This document shows positions 7,175 to 15,831 of a stretch of DNA of 64,000 bases, piece by piece. Source of the DNA: Micrococcus endophyticus. Lineage in GTDB: Bacteria; Actinomycetota; Actinomycetes; Actinomycetales; Micrococcaceae. Position numbers and translations under genes: made by a program. The stretch spans positions 2,604,001 through 2,668,000 of the forward strand of contig NZ_JACHMW010000001.1 in assembly GCF_014205115.1 (NCBI RefSeq), given 5' to 3'. The first letter of the stretch is position 1. Each line of letters starts with the position of its first letter. The notes beneath the pieces were generated by a model. It ran no database searches and had not been told where the DNA came from. It worked only from the letters and a program-made list of their open reading frames with translations.

Positions 7175-8587
7175 ATGACGACTACTGCGCATCACTCGCT
7201 GGACGACGAAGGCATCGGGGAAGTCTCCCCGCACTGGAAGGCAGGGCCCTTCCAGATCCGCCTGCCGTTCGTGCACTACCGCTTCGAGTGGCCGGACTAC
7301 GTCCAGGGCCTCCTGATGTGCGCCGTGGACCTGGCGGCCATCCCCCTGATGGTCGAACTGCTCGGCATGCCGTTCGAGGTGGCCCTCGCCGTCGTGGTGT
7401 TCAACGGCCTCCTGTACCTCACCCATCACCTCCTCGGCGATCCGGTGGTTCCCGGGTGGATCACCCCGGCGATCCCGCTGGTCATGGCCTACTGCTCAGC
7501 GTTCCCCGAGGGGGAGGAGCGCGTGCATGCACTCATCGCGTTCCAGTTCATGCTGGGCGTCTTCTCGATCACGTTGGGTGCGACGGGACTCGCCTCCAAG
7601 GTGGTCTCGCTGATCCCCTCCGCCATCAAGGCGGGCGTCCTGGTGGGTGCGGGAATCGCCGCCGTCCAGTCACTCTTCGTCGCCGGAGGGCGTTTCGAGA
7701 CCTTCCCGGTCACCATCACGATCGCGGTGGGGATCGCCTTCCTCCTGCTCTTCTCCAGCCGGTTCGCCGCGATGCGGACCAAGAACCCGATGTGGCGCAC
7801 GATCGGCAACCTGGGCATCCTCCCGGTGATCCTCCTGGCCGTGGTCATCGCGCCCCTGGCCGGCGAAGCGCCGTGGCCGACCATCGAGTGGGGGTTCAAC
7901 ACCCCGGACTTCGCGGGCCTCTTCGCCGGATACACGATCTTCGGCATCGGCCTCCCGCCGGCCTCGATGTTCCTCACCGCGCTGCCCACCGTGCTCGCGA
8001 CCTACATCGTCGTGTTCGGTGACGTCCTCCAGTCCCGGGCGATCCTCAAGGAGGCCGACCAGATCCGCACGGATGAGGCGGTCGTGTACAACCCGGACCG
8101 TGCGCACCTGATCTTCGGCGGCCGCAACACCCTCATGTCCATGATCGGTCCGGACGTGGCCATGTGCGGTCCGATCTGGTCTGCCATGCACGTCGTGATC
8201 GTGGAGCGCTACAAGGAAGGCCGCAAGGCCATGAAGTCGATCTTCGGCGGGGCAGGGTCGTTCCGGTGGGGCACGAACACCGGGCTCCTGCTGCTGCCGA
8301 TCGTGACGCTGGTGCAGCCGGTGCTCGGGGTGGCACTGGCCCTGACCCTGCTCATCCAGGGATTCGTGTCCGTGAAGGTCGGCATCATGGAGGCCCGCAG
8401 CCTCAAGGATCTTGGAATCGCGGGAGTCACCGCGGCGGTGCTGGCGTCCAACGGTGCCGCATGGGGCCTGGCGACGGGAGTCATCCTCTGCCTCGTGGTC
8501 TACGGCCGGGACTTCTTCCGCGGTGAGCCGGATGCCACCTTCAAGGCCATGCTCCGCGCGCAGGAGGGCCAGGCCGCCGAGAGCTGA
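7175..8587 (+). CDS. NCS2-like (solute carrier 23-type) permease
   Basis: A 470-residue polytopic membrane protein with about 12 hydrophobic segments, starting near residue 42 after a polar N-terminus. The segment layout and loops resemble the nucleobase/ascorbate (NCS2) and related permease superfamily. Examples are the PSAIKAGVLVGAGIAA re-entrant-like segment and the FGDVLQSRAI loop. It is co-directional with, and 11 nt downstream of, the alcohol dehydrogenase, so it probably imports the compound that enzyme acts on or a precursor. The substrate cannot be assigned. The C-terminal tail is short and cytoplasmic. Confidence 0.65.
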   Translation: MTTTAHHSLDDEGIGEVSPHWKAGPFQIRLPFVHYRFEWPDYVQGLLMCAVDLAAIPLMVELLGMPFEVALAVVVFNGLLYLTHHLLGDPVVPGWITPAIPLVMAYCSAFPEGEERVHALIAFQFMLGVFSITLGATGLASKVVSLIPSAIKAGVLVGAGIAAVQSLFVAGGRFETFPVTITIAVGIAFLLLFSSRFAAMRTKNPMWRTIGNLGILPVILLAVVIAPLAGEAPWPTIEWGFNTPDFAGLFAGYTIFGIGLPPASMFLTALPTVLATYIVVFGDVLQSRAILKEADQIRTDEAVVYNPDRAHLIFGGRNTLMSMIGPDVAMCGPIWSAMHVVIVERYKEGRKAMKSIFGGAGSFRWGTNTGLLLLPIVTLVQPVLGVALALTLLIQGFVSVKVGIMEARSLKDLGIAGVTAAVLASNGAAWGLATGVILCLVVYGRDFFRGEPDATFKAMLRAQEGQAAES

Positions 8588-8813
8588 CCTCTCACGGGCC
8601 GCAGCCGTCGACCGAGGCCTCGGGATGCATCGCCCAGTGCGACGCAGACCGGGGCCTCGGTGCGTGGGTGGGTCTGGCCGCCGGAGGGTCCGCGCGACGA
8701 ACTGAGTCGGAGTGGGAAGCGGCCGTGCCGGGTGAGAGCCGAGACCTGGGATGTCGCCGTGCCAGAATGAGGCCGACTGCCACACCGCCGTGCTCCGAAA
8801 GGCTCTGCCGCCT

Positions 8814-8845
8814 TGGGACTGATGCACGCATAGGTGACAGTCCCA
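8814..8845. repeat. Inverted repeat TGGGACTG/CAGTCCCA
   Basis: Perfect 8-bp arms (8814-8821 and 8838-8845) enclose a 16-nt spacer. The position beside a transposase remnant suggests the end of a decayed insertion sequence, but no second end was found. Confidence 0.4.
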
Positions 8846-8871
8846 TGGCTCGGATCCCGGGCGAACGAGGC

Positions 8872-8994
8872 CCCCTGGGTGGCCTGGCGTTTCAGGATCA
8901 TCCGTACGGCGCGTTCACGCAGCTCGAGGCTGAACTTCTTGGGCATGGTCCGATTCTCCTTCAGTTGGATCGGAACGAAACCCAGGGCGCTTCA
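8872..8994 (-). pseudogene. IS3-family transposase OrfA remnant
   Basis: From the ATG at 8946 the minus strand reads MPKKFSLELRERAVRMILKR, the typical N-terminus of IS3-family OrfA proteins, which contain a helix-turn-helix. Similarity ends after about 20-25 residues and the rest of orfA and all of orfB are missing. Upstream, the sequence beginning TGAAGCGCCC at 8994 may be the terminal inverted repeat of the element. This is therefore the left tip of a deleted insertion sequence at the edge of the restriction block. Confidence 0.65.
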
Positions 8995-9297
8995 GGCTCT
9001 GCCAACGAGGTCACCGGGCCAGCGTCATCCTTCCCGGCTCGGACCTGGGGCGGGTTCCCTGACAGGCGCATCCGCGACGCAGATTTTTGACGAGCCACGC
9101 GCGGAGCCAGGTTGCCGGCTGCCCTCGTGTCAGACTGCAAAGAGATCGACCGATTTCCTGCAGGTCGGCATGACAGGGGAAGCGAGGCGCCAGCACCATG
9201 GCACCCACCGAGGCTCGAACGGCGGCGTTAGATCAGAGGCACAGCTACGACGTGATAACTGACGGCCATCTGCTCATCTCCCAGGGGAATGGGTGTC

Positions 9298-10158
9298 ATG
9301 CATAAGGCGCCCCCTCCAGAACGGGATTCGCGACTGCCGTTCACCGTTCTGCTCGCGGACGCCCCCGGGCAACCGATCGAGATCCACGATCACTCCGTCG
9401 GCCTCCACATGGTTCTCGTCGAGAAGTCGTCGGTGCACTGGTTGAACACGGATTGGGACGTCACCGGCGTCTACCTGTTGCTTGACCTTGTCCAAGCCGA
9501 CGGGTCCTTCGGTGCCTATGTTGGGAAGTCCCCGGCAGGGGTGCGGTCACGGCTACAGCAGCACGAGCGAGAGAAATCCTGGAACCGCGCCCTCTTGATC
9601 CGCCGGTCTACGTTGCACGGGTTGACCTCCGCGCAGGCAGGGTGGCTGGAAGGCGACCTCCATGAGCTCCTGCGCGCATCCGAGCGCGCTGTTCTTAGCA
9701 ACTCTGTAACGCCCGGTGACGACACCGTCCCCTCCTACGACCAGACCATCCTGGAATCGTTTCGAGATCCCATCGTTCGTGTCCTCCGCCTCCTCGGCTA
9801 CGAGACGGAGAGTGTGGATTCCAGCTCTCCGGCCGGTGGAACGCAGCAACGACGAAGCAGCAAGTACGCCGGCATTCAGCTCGCCGACCTCATCGGCACC
9901 GATCTCCTTCATGCAGGGGACCGGCTGATCTCGGTCAACAGCTCGTGGCCGGCCAGCGCGAGCGTGAACAGTGACGGGACCATCTCCTGCAACGCCACTT
10001 CGTACACGTCGCCCTCCGCGGCCGCGGCCGCAGTAAGGGGCGGGGCGGCCAACGGCTGGGACTTCTGGGCCGTCGAAGGCCCGGGCAAGTCCGTTCGCCT
10101 GGCCACTTTGCGTGAGCAGTACTTCGAACAGCGAGAAGCGGAGGGCTCAGACACCTGA
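9298..10158 (+). CDS. GIY-YIG nuclease with C-terminal RAMA/DUF4357-like domain
   Basis: A 286-residue two-domain protein. Residues about 55-125 show a GIY-YIG nuclease core: GVY (57-59), AYVGKS (73-78), the catalytic Arg in GVRSR (81-85), and a Glu in WLEGDL (E118). Residues about 195-280 match the RAMA domain (restriction enzyme adenine methylase associated, related to DUF4357): LADLIGTDLLHAGD, then SPSAAAAAV, then NGWDFW, ending in LREQYF. RAMA is predicted to bind modified or specific DNA. The ATG at 9298 is preferred over 9289 because AGGGGA is then correctly spaced. It precedes the MmeI-like gene by 97 nt in the same direction. It may be an auxiliary, modification-dependent nuclease. 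Confidence 0.75.
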   Translation: MHKAPPPERDSRLPFTVLLADAPGQPIEIHDHSVGLHMVLVEKSSVHWLNTDWDVTGVYLLLDLVQADGSFGAYVGKSPAGVRSRLQQHEREKSWNRALLIRRSTLHGLTSAQAGWLEGDLHELLRASERAVLSNSVTPGDDTVPSYDQTILESFRDPIVRVLRLLGYETESVDSSSPAGGTQQRRSSKYAGIQLADLIGTDLLHAGDRLISVNSSWPASASVNSDGTISCNATSYTSPSAAAAAVRGGAANGWDFWAVEGPGKSVRLATLREQYFEQREAEGSDT

Positions 10159-10172
10159 GCAACCCAAAAGCC

Positions 10173-10226
10173 GTCCTGCAGCAAGGCCGAGATCCATACG
10201 GGCTGGCTGACAGGACACTGCAGGAC
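10173..10226. repeat. Intercistronic inverted repeat GTCCTGCAG/CTGCAGGAC
   Basis: Perfect 9-bp arms at 10173-10181 and 10218-10226 are separated by 36 nt, in the gap between the GIY-YIG gene and the MmeI-like gene. It could be an operator or an mRNA hairpin controlling the restriction enzyme. No T-run follows. Confidence 0.45.
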
Positions 10227-10255
10227 TGATGATTTCGGACCCCGGAGGGACACAC

Positions 10256-13048
10256 ATGGCAGACCAGGCGCAGGCTGCGCGCAAGCGCGCCGCGAAGGAG
10301 TTCGCGGAGAAGTGGGCCGGACGCGGCTATGAGAAGGGCGACACGTCCTCGTTCTGGCTCGAGCTGCTGCGCGATGTGGTCGGCATGGAGGACGTGACCA
10401 CCAACGTCCGGTTCGAGAACCGCACCACCGAGCGGGGCTTCATCGACGTCGTCATCCGCGACGCCAAGACCGTGATCGAGCAGAAGTCTCTCGGCGTCGA
10501 CCTGGACAAGGCCGAGATGCGCCAGGGCGTGGCTGTGACCCCCTTCGGGCAGGCCAAGCGCTACGCCGACTCCCTCCGGAACTCGGAGCGGCCAGACACG
10601 ATCATCGTCTGCGATTTCGACCGCTTCCGCATCCACGACCTGGACACCGAGCACCCCGAGCGGGACTACGAAGAGTTCCGCCTGGCCGAGCTGCCCGAGC
10701 AGCTGCACCTGCTGGACTTCCTCCTTGACCCCCAGCGCGAGCGGCAGCGACGCGAGACGCAGGTCTCCCTGGACGCCGGCGCCCTGATCGGCAAGCTCTA
10801 CGACATGCTGCGGGCGCAGTACCTCGACCCCGACTCCGAAGCGTCGATGCACTCGCTGAACGTGCTGTGCGTGCGGCTGGTGTTCCTGCTGTTCGCCGAG
10901 GACGCCGGCCTGTTCCCCAAGAACGCGTTCTACCACTACCTCAAGCCGGTGCCGGCCGATCGGGCCCGGGCCGCGCTCAAGGAGCTCTTCGCCTACCTCA
11001 ACGCCGCCCCGCAGGAGCGGGACCCCTACGCCTCGGAAGCACTGAAGGCCTTCCCCTACGTCAACGGCGGCCTGTTCGCCGCGGACGTGGAGATCCCCCA
11101 GCTGACCCAGGACATCGTCGACATGCTCCTGGATGAGGTCAGTGAGGGTACGGACTGGTCCCAGATCAGCCCCACCGTGTTCGGCGGCGTGTTCGAGTCC
11201 ACCCTGAACCCCGAGACCCGCCGTTCCGGGGGCATGCACTATACCTCCCCGCAGAACATCCACCGGCTGATCGACCCGCTGTTCCTGGACGAGCTAAAGG
11301 CCGAACTGGACGGCATCCTCACCGCCCAGGGCGTGGGGGACCGTAAGCGACGCAACGAGCTGACCCGGTTTCACGACAAGATCGCCGGCCTGAGGTTCTT
11401 CGACCCGGCCTGCGGGTCCGGGAACTTCCTCACCGAGACCTACATCCAGCTGCGCAAGCTCGAGAACAAGATCCTCTCCGTGCTCCTGCACGACCAGGGC
11501 GTCTTCGAGCTCCAGGAGCAGCACTCCCCCCTGAAGGTCTCCCTGCAGCAGTTCCACGGCATCGAGATCAACGACTTCGCCGTGAACGTGGCGACCACGG
11601 CCCTGTGGATCGCCGAGCTGCAGGCCAACGCCGAAGCCGAGACCATCGTCTACGGCATGGTCAAGGACCTCCCCCTGAAGGACTCCGCCCACATCGTGCT
11701 CGGCAACGCCCTGACCGTGGACTGGGCCGAGGTCCTGGACCCGGCCGAGTGCGACTACATCATCGGCAACCCCCCGTTCCTCGGCTACTCGAACCTGTCC
11801 TTGGAACAGAAGGCCGACCGTCAGAAGGTGATGGGGGCGGCCGGAGGCGTTCTGGACTTCGTCACGTGCTGGTTCGCGCTCGCTGGCCAGTACATGGGGG
11901 GCACCCGAACACAGGCGGCCTTTGTTGCCACGAACTCGATCTGCCAGGGCCAGCAGGTCCAGCCGCTGTGGAAGCCACTTTTCGAGGCCGGGGTGGTCAT
12001 CAACTTCGCCCATCGCACCTTTACTTGGGCAAGCGAATCCAAGGACGCGGCCCACGTGCACGTGGTGATCGTGGGCTTCGGTTATCACTCCTGGTCACAG
12101 AAGACGTTGTTCACACATCTGCGGGGCGGGGAGGTCGCGGTTGAGCATCCAGACAACATCAACGCCTATCTCGCACCAGCGCCCAACCTGTTCATCGCCA
12201 AGCGCAGTAAGCCATTGAGCGCCCCGGTGCAGATGATCGCCGGAGGGAAGCCGACGGATGGAAAGCATCTGCTGCTCAGCAGGGAAGCGCGCGATGAGCT
12301 GGTGGCAGCTGAACCAGCGGCTGAGGAATGGATTCGGCCGTTCTCCATGGGCGAGGAGTTCATCTCAGGGACCGAGCGGTTCTGCCTGTGGCTGGTGGAC
12401 TGCCCGCCGGAAATCCTGAAAACCATGCCTCTGGTCAGGGAAAGGGTTGAACGGGTCAGGTCCATGCGGCTGGCATCGCCTAAGCCGGCCACACAGGCGA
12501 AGGCGGCGGTCCCGTGGCGCTTCGACGAGGTCAAGTACCGCGGAGAGGGCGATTACATCGCGGTGCCAAAGGTGTCCTCTCAGCGCCGCGTATACGTCCC
12601 CATCGGGTTCGTTACGGACGGGATGATCCCTGGCGACAAGCTGTTCTACATCCCGTCGGAGTCCCGTTACGTCTTCGGAGTCCTGATGTCCCGCGTCCAT
12701 AATGCGTGGATGCGGTCTGTGGGCGGCCGCCTCAAGAGCGACTACAGCTACGCCAACACGCTGATCCACAACACGATGGTGTGGCCAGACACCTCTGACT
12801 CACAGCGTGAGAAGATCGAGAAGGCTGCTCAGGCCGTGCTGGATGCGCGAGCAGAGCACCCGCAGGCTTCACTGGCGGATCTGTATGAACCGGACGACGC
12901 CTGGCTCTACCCGGCTCTCACCGCCGCGCACCAGGCCCTCGATGACGCCGTGGAGCGGGCCTACGGGCTCGAACCTGGCCTAGACGAAGCTGACCTGGTC
13001 GCGCACCTGTTCGAGCTGTACGGCAAGGCTGTAGGAGCCACCTCGTGA
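10256..13048 (+). CDS. MmeI-like type IIL restriction-modification enzyme
   Basis: A 930-residue single-chain restriction endonuclease/DNA adenine methyltransferase, close to the roughly 919 residues of MmeI. The N-terminal PD-(D/E)xK nuclease is seen as D64-x10-E75-Q-K77, in GFIDVV...VIEQK, after a helical lead. A helical spacer (about 150-330) follows. The methyltransferase core has motif I FDPACGSGNFL (about 381-391) and motif IV NPPF (about 505-508), diagnostic of N6-adenine methylation. A divergent target-recognition region (about 610-800) and a helical C-terminus complete the layout. GGAGGG 7 nt upstream of the ATG at 10256 favours this start over 10229. The recognition sequence cannot be predicted. 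The stop overlaps the recombinase stub start (GTGA). Confidence 0.88.
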   Translation: MADQAQAARKRAAKEFAEKWAGRGYEKGDTSSFWLELLRDVVGMEDVTTNVRFENRTTERGFIDVVIRDAKTVIEQKSLGVDLDKAEMRQGVAVTPFGQAKRYADSLRNSERPDTIIVCDFDRFRIHDLDTEHPERDYEEFRLAELPEQLHLLDFLLDPQRERQRRETQVSLDAGALIGKLYDMLRAQYLDPDSEASMHSLNVLCVRLVFLLFAEDAGLFPKNAFYHYLKPVPADRARAALKELFAYLNAAPQERDPYASEALKAFPYVNGGLFAADVEIPQLTQDIVDMLLDEVSEGTDWSQISPTVFGGVFESTLNPETRRSGGMHYTSPQNIHRLIDPLFLDELKAELDGILTAQGVGDRKRRNELTRFHDKIAGLRFFDPACGSGNFLTETYIQLRKLENKILSVLLHDQGVFELQEQHSPLKVSLQQFHGIEINDFAVNVATTALWIAELQANAEAETIVYGMVKDLPLKDSAHIVLGNALTVDWAEVLDPAECDYIIGNPPFLGYSNLSLEQKADRQKVMGAAGGVLDFVTCWFALAGQYMGGTRTQAAFVATNSICQGQQVQPLWKPLFEAGVVINFAHRTFTWASESKDAAHVHVVIVGFGYHSWSQKTLFTHLRGGEVAVEHPDNINAYLAPAPNLFIAKRSKPLSAPVQMIAGGKPTDGKHLLLSREARDELVAAEPAAEEWIRPFSMGEEFISGTERFCLWLVDCPPEILKTMPLVRERVERVRSMRLASPKPATQAKAAVPWRFDEVKYRGEGDYIAVPKVSSQRRVYVPIGFVTDGMIPGDKLFYIPSESRYVFGVLMSRVHNAWMRSVGGRLKSDYSYANTLIHNTMVWPDTSDSQREKIEKAAQAVLDARAEHPQASLADLYEPDDAWLYPALTAAHQALDDAVERAYGLEPGLDEADLVAHLFELYGKAVGATS

Positions 13049-13182
13049 AGCTCGGCTATGTCCGCGTGAGCACCCGCGACCAGGAAGGCTCCCTCCAGGC
13101 CCAGGAGACTGCGCTGGCCGGGGCCGGCTGCTCGAAGAGCTTCCAGGACCGGCTCTCGGGGGCCAGAGCCGACCGGCCCTGA
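13045..13182 (+). pseudogene. Truncated serine recombinase (resolvase/invertase) N-terminus
   Basis: The GTG at 13045 overlaps the TGA of the MmeI-like gene. The 45 codons read VKLGYVRVSTRDQEGSLQ..., ending SGARADRP then TGA at 13180. This is the first third of the resolvase catalytic domain, with the nucleophilic Ser at residue 9 (YVRVST) and the conserved GARADRP segment. The rest of the catalytic domain and the DNA-binding domain are missing. It is too short to be an active recombinase. It is best explained as a remnant left at the junction when the restriction gene or the next gene was inserted. Confidence 0.8.
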
Positions 13183-13215
13183 CACCTCGGGACGACCTGG
13201 CCTTAGGGCCCCCGT

Positions 13216-13227
13216 TAGGCTCGTCCC
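13216..13227 (+). promoter_or_regulatory. Leaderless-type -10 (TAGGCT) for the GmrSD-like gene
   Basis: TAGGCT (13216-13221) is followed by 6 nt and then the ATG at 13228. No Shine-Dalgarno sequence is visible, so transcription probably starts at or next to the start codon. Confidence 0.5.
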
Positions 13228-15768
13228 ATGGTCGCCGCGCGTGAAGTCACCCTTCAGGAACTCCTCGGGGGCTCCTACCAGTACACGGTCCCGCTCTATC
13301 AGCGGACGTACTCCTGGGGCCGCCCGCAGTGGCAACGACTGTGGGAGGACGTCGTGGACGTCGCCGACCACCGGCGGGACAACCCGTCGGCAACCCACTT
13401 CATCGGCTCCCTCGTTCTCGCCGGCTTCCGGGACAACGGGCCCGGCGGCGTCCAGCGGTGGCTCGTGGTGGACGGGCAGCAGCGACTGACGACGCTGACG
13501 CTCCTCCTCGCCGCTGTCCGCGACCACCGGGCTGAGCACGAAGGCCCCATGCACGCCGATCGGGTCAACGAGAAGTACCTGGTCAACAAGTGGGAGGACG
13601 GCGATCTCCGCTACAAGGTCCTGCCCACCCAGGCCGACCGTGCCGCCTACCGCGGGCGGATCGAGCACGCCCCGGACGCTGCCGAGGGCTCCAGGATCAG
13701 CGAAGCCCACCAGTTCTTCCTGACGAAGCTGTTCGGGTTGAGTCAACCGTCTGCTGACGGTGAAGAGGAGCAGCTGACCTTGGCGGAGGTTGAGTCCGCC
13801 GTCGTCGCCGGCCTGTCGATCGTGTCCGTGACCACCGGGGAGAACGACAACGCTCACCGCATCTTCGAGTCGCTGAACAACACCGGCCTCAAGCTCACCC
13901 AAGGCGACCTGCTCAGGAACTACCTGTTCATGCAGCTGCCCACACGGGCGGATGAGGTCTACACCACCCTGTGGCTCCCGTTGCAGAACCTGCTCTCCAA
14001 TGAGGAACTGGAGACGCTGTTCTGGCTTGACCTGGTGCAACAGGATCCCAAGGTCCGCCAGACGGAGATCTACGCGGGGCAGCAGCGTCGCATGCGTGGC
14101 CTGCAGGATGAGTCGCAGGTCAGGGCGGAAGTCGAGCGGTTCCTGGCGTTGGGGCGTCTCTACGACGTCATGCTCCGTCCGGAGAAGGAGAAGGACGCCG
14201 CAGTGCGGTTCCGCTTGGCGCGCCTGCGCGCCTGGCGCACGACGACGACGTTCCCCATCACACTGCACCTGATGGAGCGCCGGTCCTTGGGGGACATCGA
14301 CTCGGACGAACTGGCCCGTGCGCTCCTCTACCTCGAGTCGTACCTGGTCCGGCGCCTCGTCTTCGGCCGCTACTCCGACGGTCTCAACACCACCTTGCTC
14401 GCGGCGACGGCGGACATCCAAGGTCAGGACGATCCGGCGGATGCCCTGCACCGCTTCCTCTCCAGCGGACGGAAGCACTTCGCCTCCGACGATCAGATCC
14501 GCCAGGCCGTGATGACGGCACCCTTCTATACGACGGGCCGGGCGGCCCACCGGAAGCTGATCCTCCGGTGGATCGAGGAGTCCTACGGCAGCAAGGAGCC
14601 GGTGGATCTCGACAGCGCGACCATCGAGCACGTCATGCCGCGGACGCTCACGGAGGAGTGGGAGCGCGCTCTGGCCGGTCAGCTCGAGGCGCACCAGGAC
14701 CTTCGAGAGGTGCACACCGAGCTCCTGCACACCTTGGGCAACCTCACCCTCACCGGGTACAACAGCGAGCTGAGCAATGGGCCCTTCGCGGTCAAGCGTG
14801 CGGAGCTGGCCAAGAGCGGCATCCGCATGAACCAGGAGATCTCCGCTGAGCCGGTATGGGGTCCCGCGCAGATCCGTGCTCGCGCCGAGCGGCTGGCGGA
14901 CCGGATCGTCGGCATCTGGCCGGGACCCTCAGCAGAGGCCGCCTCCGGAGTCGCTCACACGGCCTGGCAGACGCTGACGGATGCCGTCGCGGCCATTCCC
15001 GACGGGTCCTGGACCTCCTACGGCGAACTCGCACGGCTGATCGGAAGCCATCCGGTCCCCGTGGGCACCTACCTCGCACGGACGGCCCTGCCGCACGCTC
15101 ATCGTGTGCTCCAGGCGGGAGGCACCGTCTCTCCGTCCTTCCGGTGGCCCGACGTCCACCGCACGGACGATCCGCACGACGTCCTCGCAGCCGAAGGCGT
15201 GCGCTTCTCCGAGGACGGACGGGCCGACGGCGGCCAGCGGCTGTTGGCGGAGCAGCTCGCCGAGCTCATCGATGTCGACGTCGACCTGACCGATCCCCGG
15301 TCGCTCGCCGCCCCGGGCAACGACCCTGCGCTGCGGGACCGCTGGGTCGACCGACTGCACGACCACAACGATCCCGAATCGGCCCGCGCACTGATCGAGG
15401 TCCAACGAGGCTGGGTCGAGCGCGGTGGCCGGGCGGAATTCGCGGACAATGCCGCCGGCGGTTGCTTCTTGGTCGTCCCGCGCGCGTCAGCACGCGTTAT
15501 CTGGCCGGTGATCCTGTACCCGACGTACGGCGTCGAGGTCGTCTTCTATCATCTGGCGAAGTGGGCTCCCTTCACGGACGAGGCGCTTCTCGACGAATTC
15601 CGGGGGCGTCTGAATCTCGTCCCCGGGCTGGAATTCGGCCCTGAGGCTCTCCGTCGGCGCCCGAGCATCAGGCCGCAGATCCTTCAGCCGGCCGCGGCGC
15701 AGGAGGCGTTCCTCGATGCGCTGGAGTGGTTCCTGCACACCGTCCAGGAGGACGACAGAAGTGCCTGA
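13228..15768 (+). CDS. GmrSD-like DUF262/DUF1524 protein with alkyltransferase-like domain
   Basis: An 846-residue protein. The N-terminal DUF262 (ParB/sulfiredoxin-like nucleotidase) domain shows YQRTYSW (24-30), FIGSLVL and VVDGQQRLTTL (about 75-86). A central helical region leads to a DUF1524 His-Me nuclease domain, IEHVMPRTL (about 466) and HTLGNLTLTGYNSELS (about 503-518). Then comes a domain resembling the DNA-binding part of O6-alkylguanine transferases (about 577-680: IPDGSWTSYGELA, VGTYLARTALPHAHRVL). The transferase PCHR Cys is replaced by PHAHR, so it should bind, not repair. A further C-terminal domain of about 110 residues ends the protein. GmrSD-type proteins are type IV restriction enzymes for modified DNA. 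It has its own leaderless-type promoter. Confidence 0.8.
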   Translation: MVAAREVTLQELLGGSYQYTVPLYQRTYSWGRPQWQRLWEDVVDVADHRRDNPSATHFIGSLVLAGFRDNGPGGVQRWLVVDGQQRLTTLTLLLAAVRDHRAEHEGPMHADRVNEKYLVNKWEDGDLRYKVLPTQADRAAYRGRIEHAPDAAEGSRISEAHQFFLTKLFGLSQPSADGEEEQLTLAEVESAVVAGLSIVSVTTGENDNAHRIFESLNNTGLKLTQGDLLRNYLFMQLPTRADEVYTTLWLPLQNLLSNEELETLFWLDLVQQDPKVRQTEIYAGQQRRMRGLQDESQVRAEVERFLALGRLYDVMLRPEKEKDAAVRFRLARLRAWRTTTTFPITLHLMERRSLGDIDSDELARALLYLESYLVRRLVFGRYSDGLNTTLLAATADIQGQDDPADALHRFLSSGRKHFASDDQIRQAVMTAPFYTTGRAAHRKLILRWIEESYGSKEPVDLDSATIEHVMPRTLTEEWERALAGQLEAHQDLREVHTELLHTLGNLTLTGYNSELSNGPFAVKRAELAKSGIRMNQEISAEPVWGPAQIRARAERLADRIVGIWPGPSAEAASGVAHTAWQTLTDAVAAIPDGSWTSYGELARLIGSHPVPVGTYLARTALPHAHRVLQAGGTVSPSFRWPDVHRTDDPHDVLAAEGVRFSEDGRADGGQRLLAEQLAELIDVDVDLTDPRSLAAPGNDPALRDRWVDRLHDHNDPESARALIEVQRGWVERGGRAEFADNAAGGCFLVVPRASARVIWPVILYPTYGVEVVFYHLAKWAPFTDEALLDEFRGRLNLVPGLEFGPEALRRRPSIRPQILQPAAAQEAFLDALEWFLHTVQEDDRSA

Positions 15769-15831
15769 CAGCCCTGCCAGGGGCAGGTCCTGACGACGCG
15801 CCGACCCCCTCACCCCGTCCGCCCCACCCAT

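Larger units (their letters stand above)
8588..9297. other. 710-nt gene-poor junction with insertion-sequence debris
   Basis: No intact gene is seen. The segment joins conserved-looking genes to the accessory block that begins at 9298. It holds an IS3-type transposase remnant (8872-8994), an 8-bp inverted repeat (8814-8845) and a perfect CCGAGGCCTCGG palindrome at 8612-8623. GC content and codon periodicity drop between about 9000 and 9290, as expected for decayed mobile DNA. Confidence 0.6.

Noticed and set aside
13045-13182. Functional serine recombinase
   Set aside because: Only 45 residues remain; most of the catalytic domain and the DNA-binding domain are missing.
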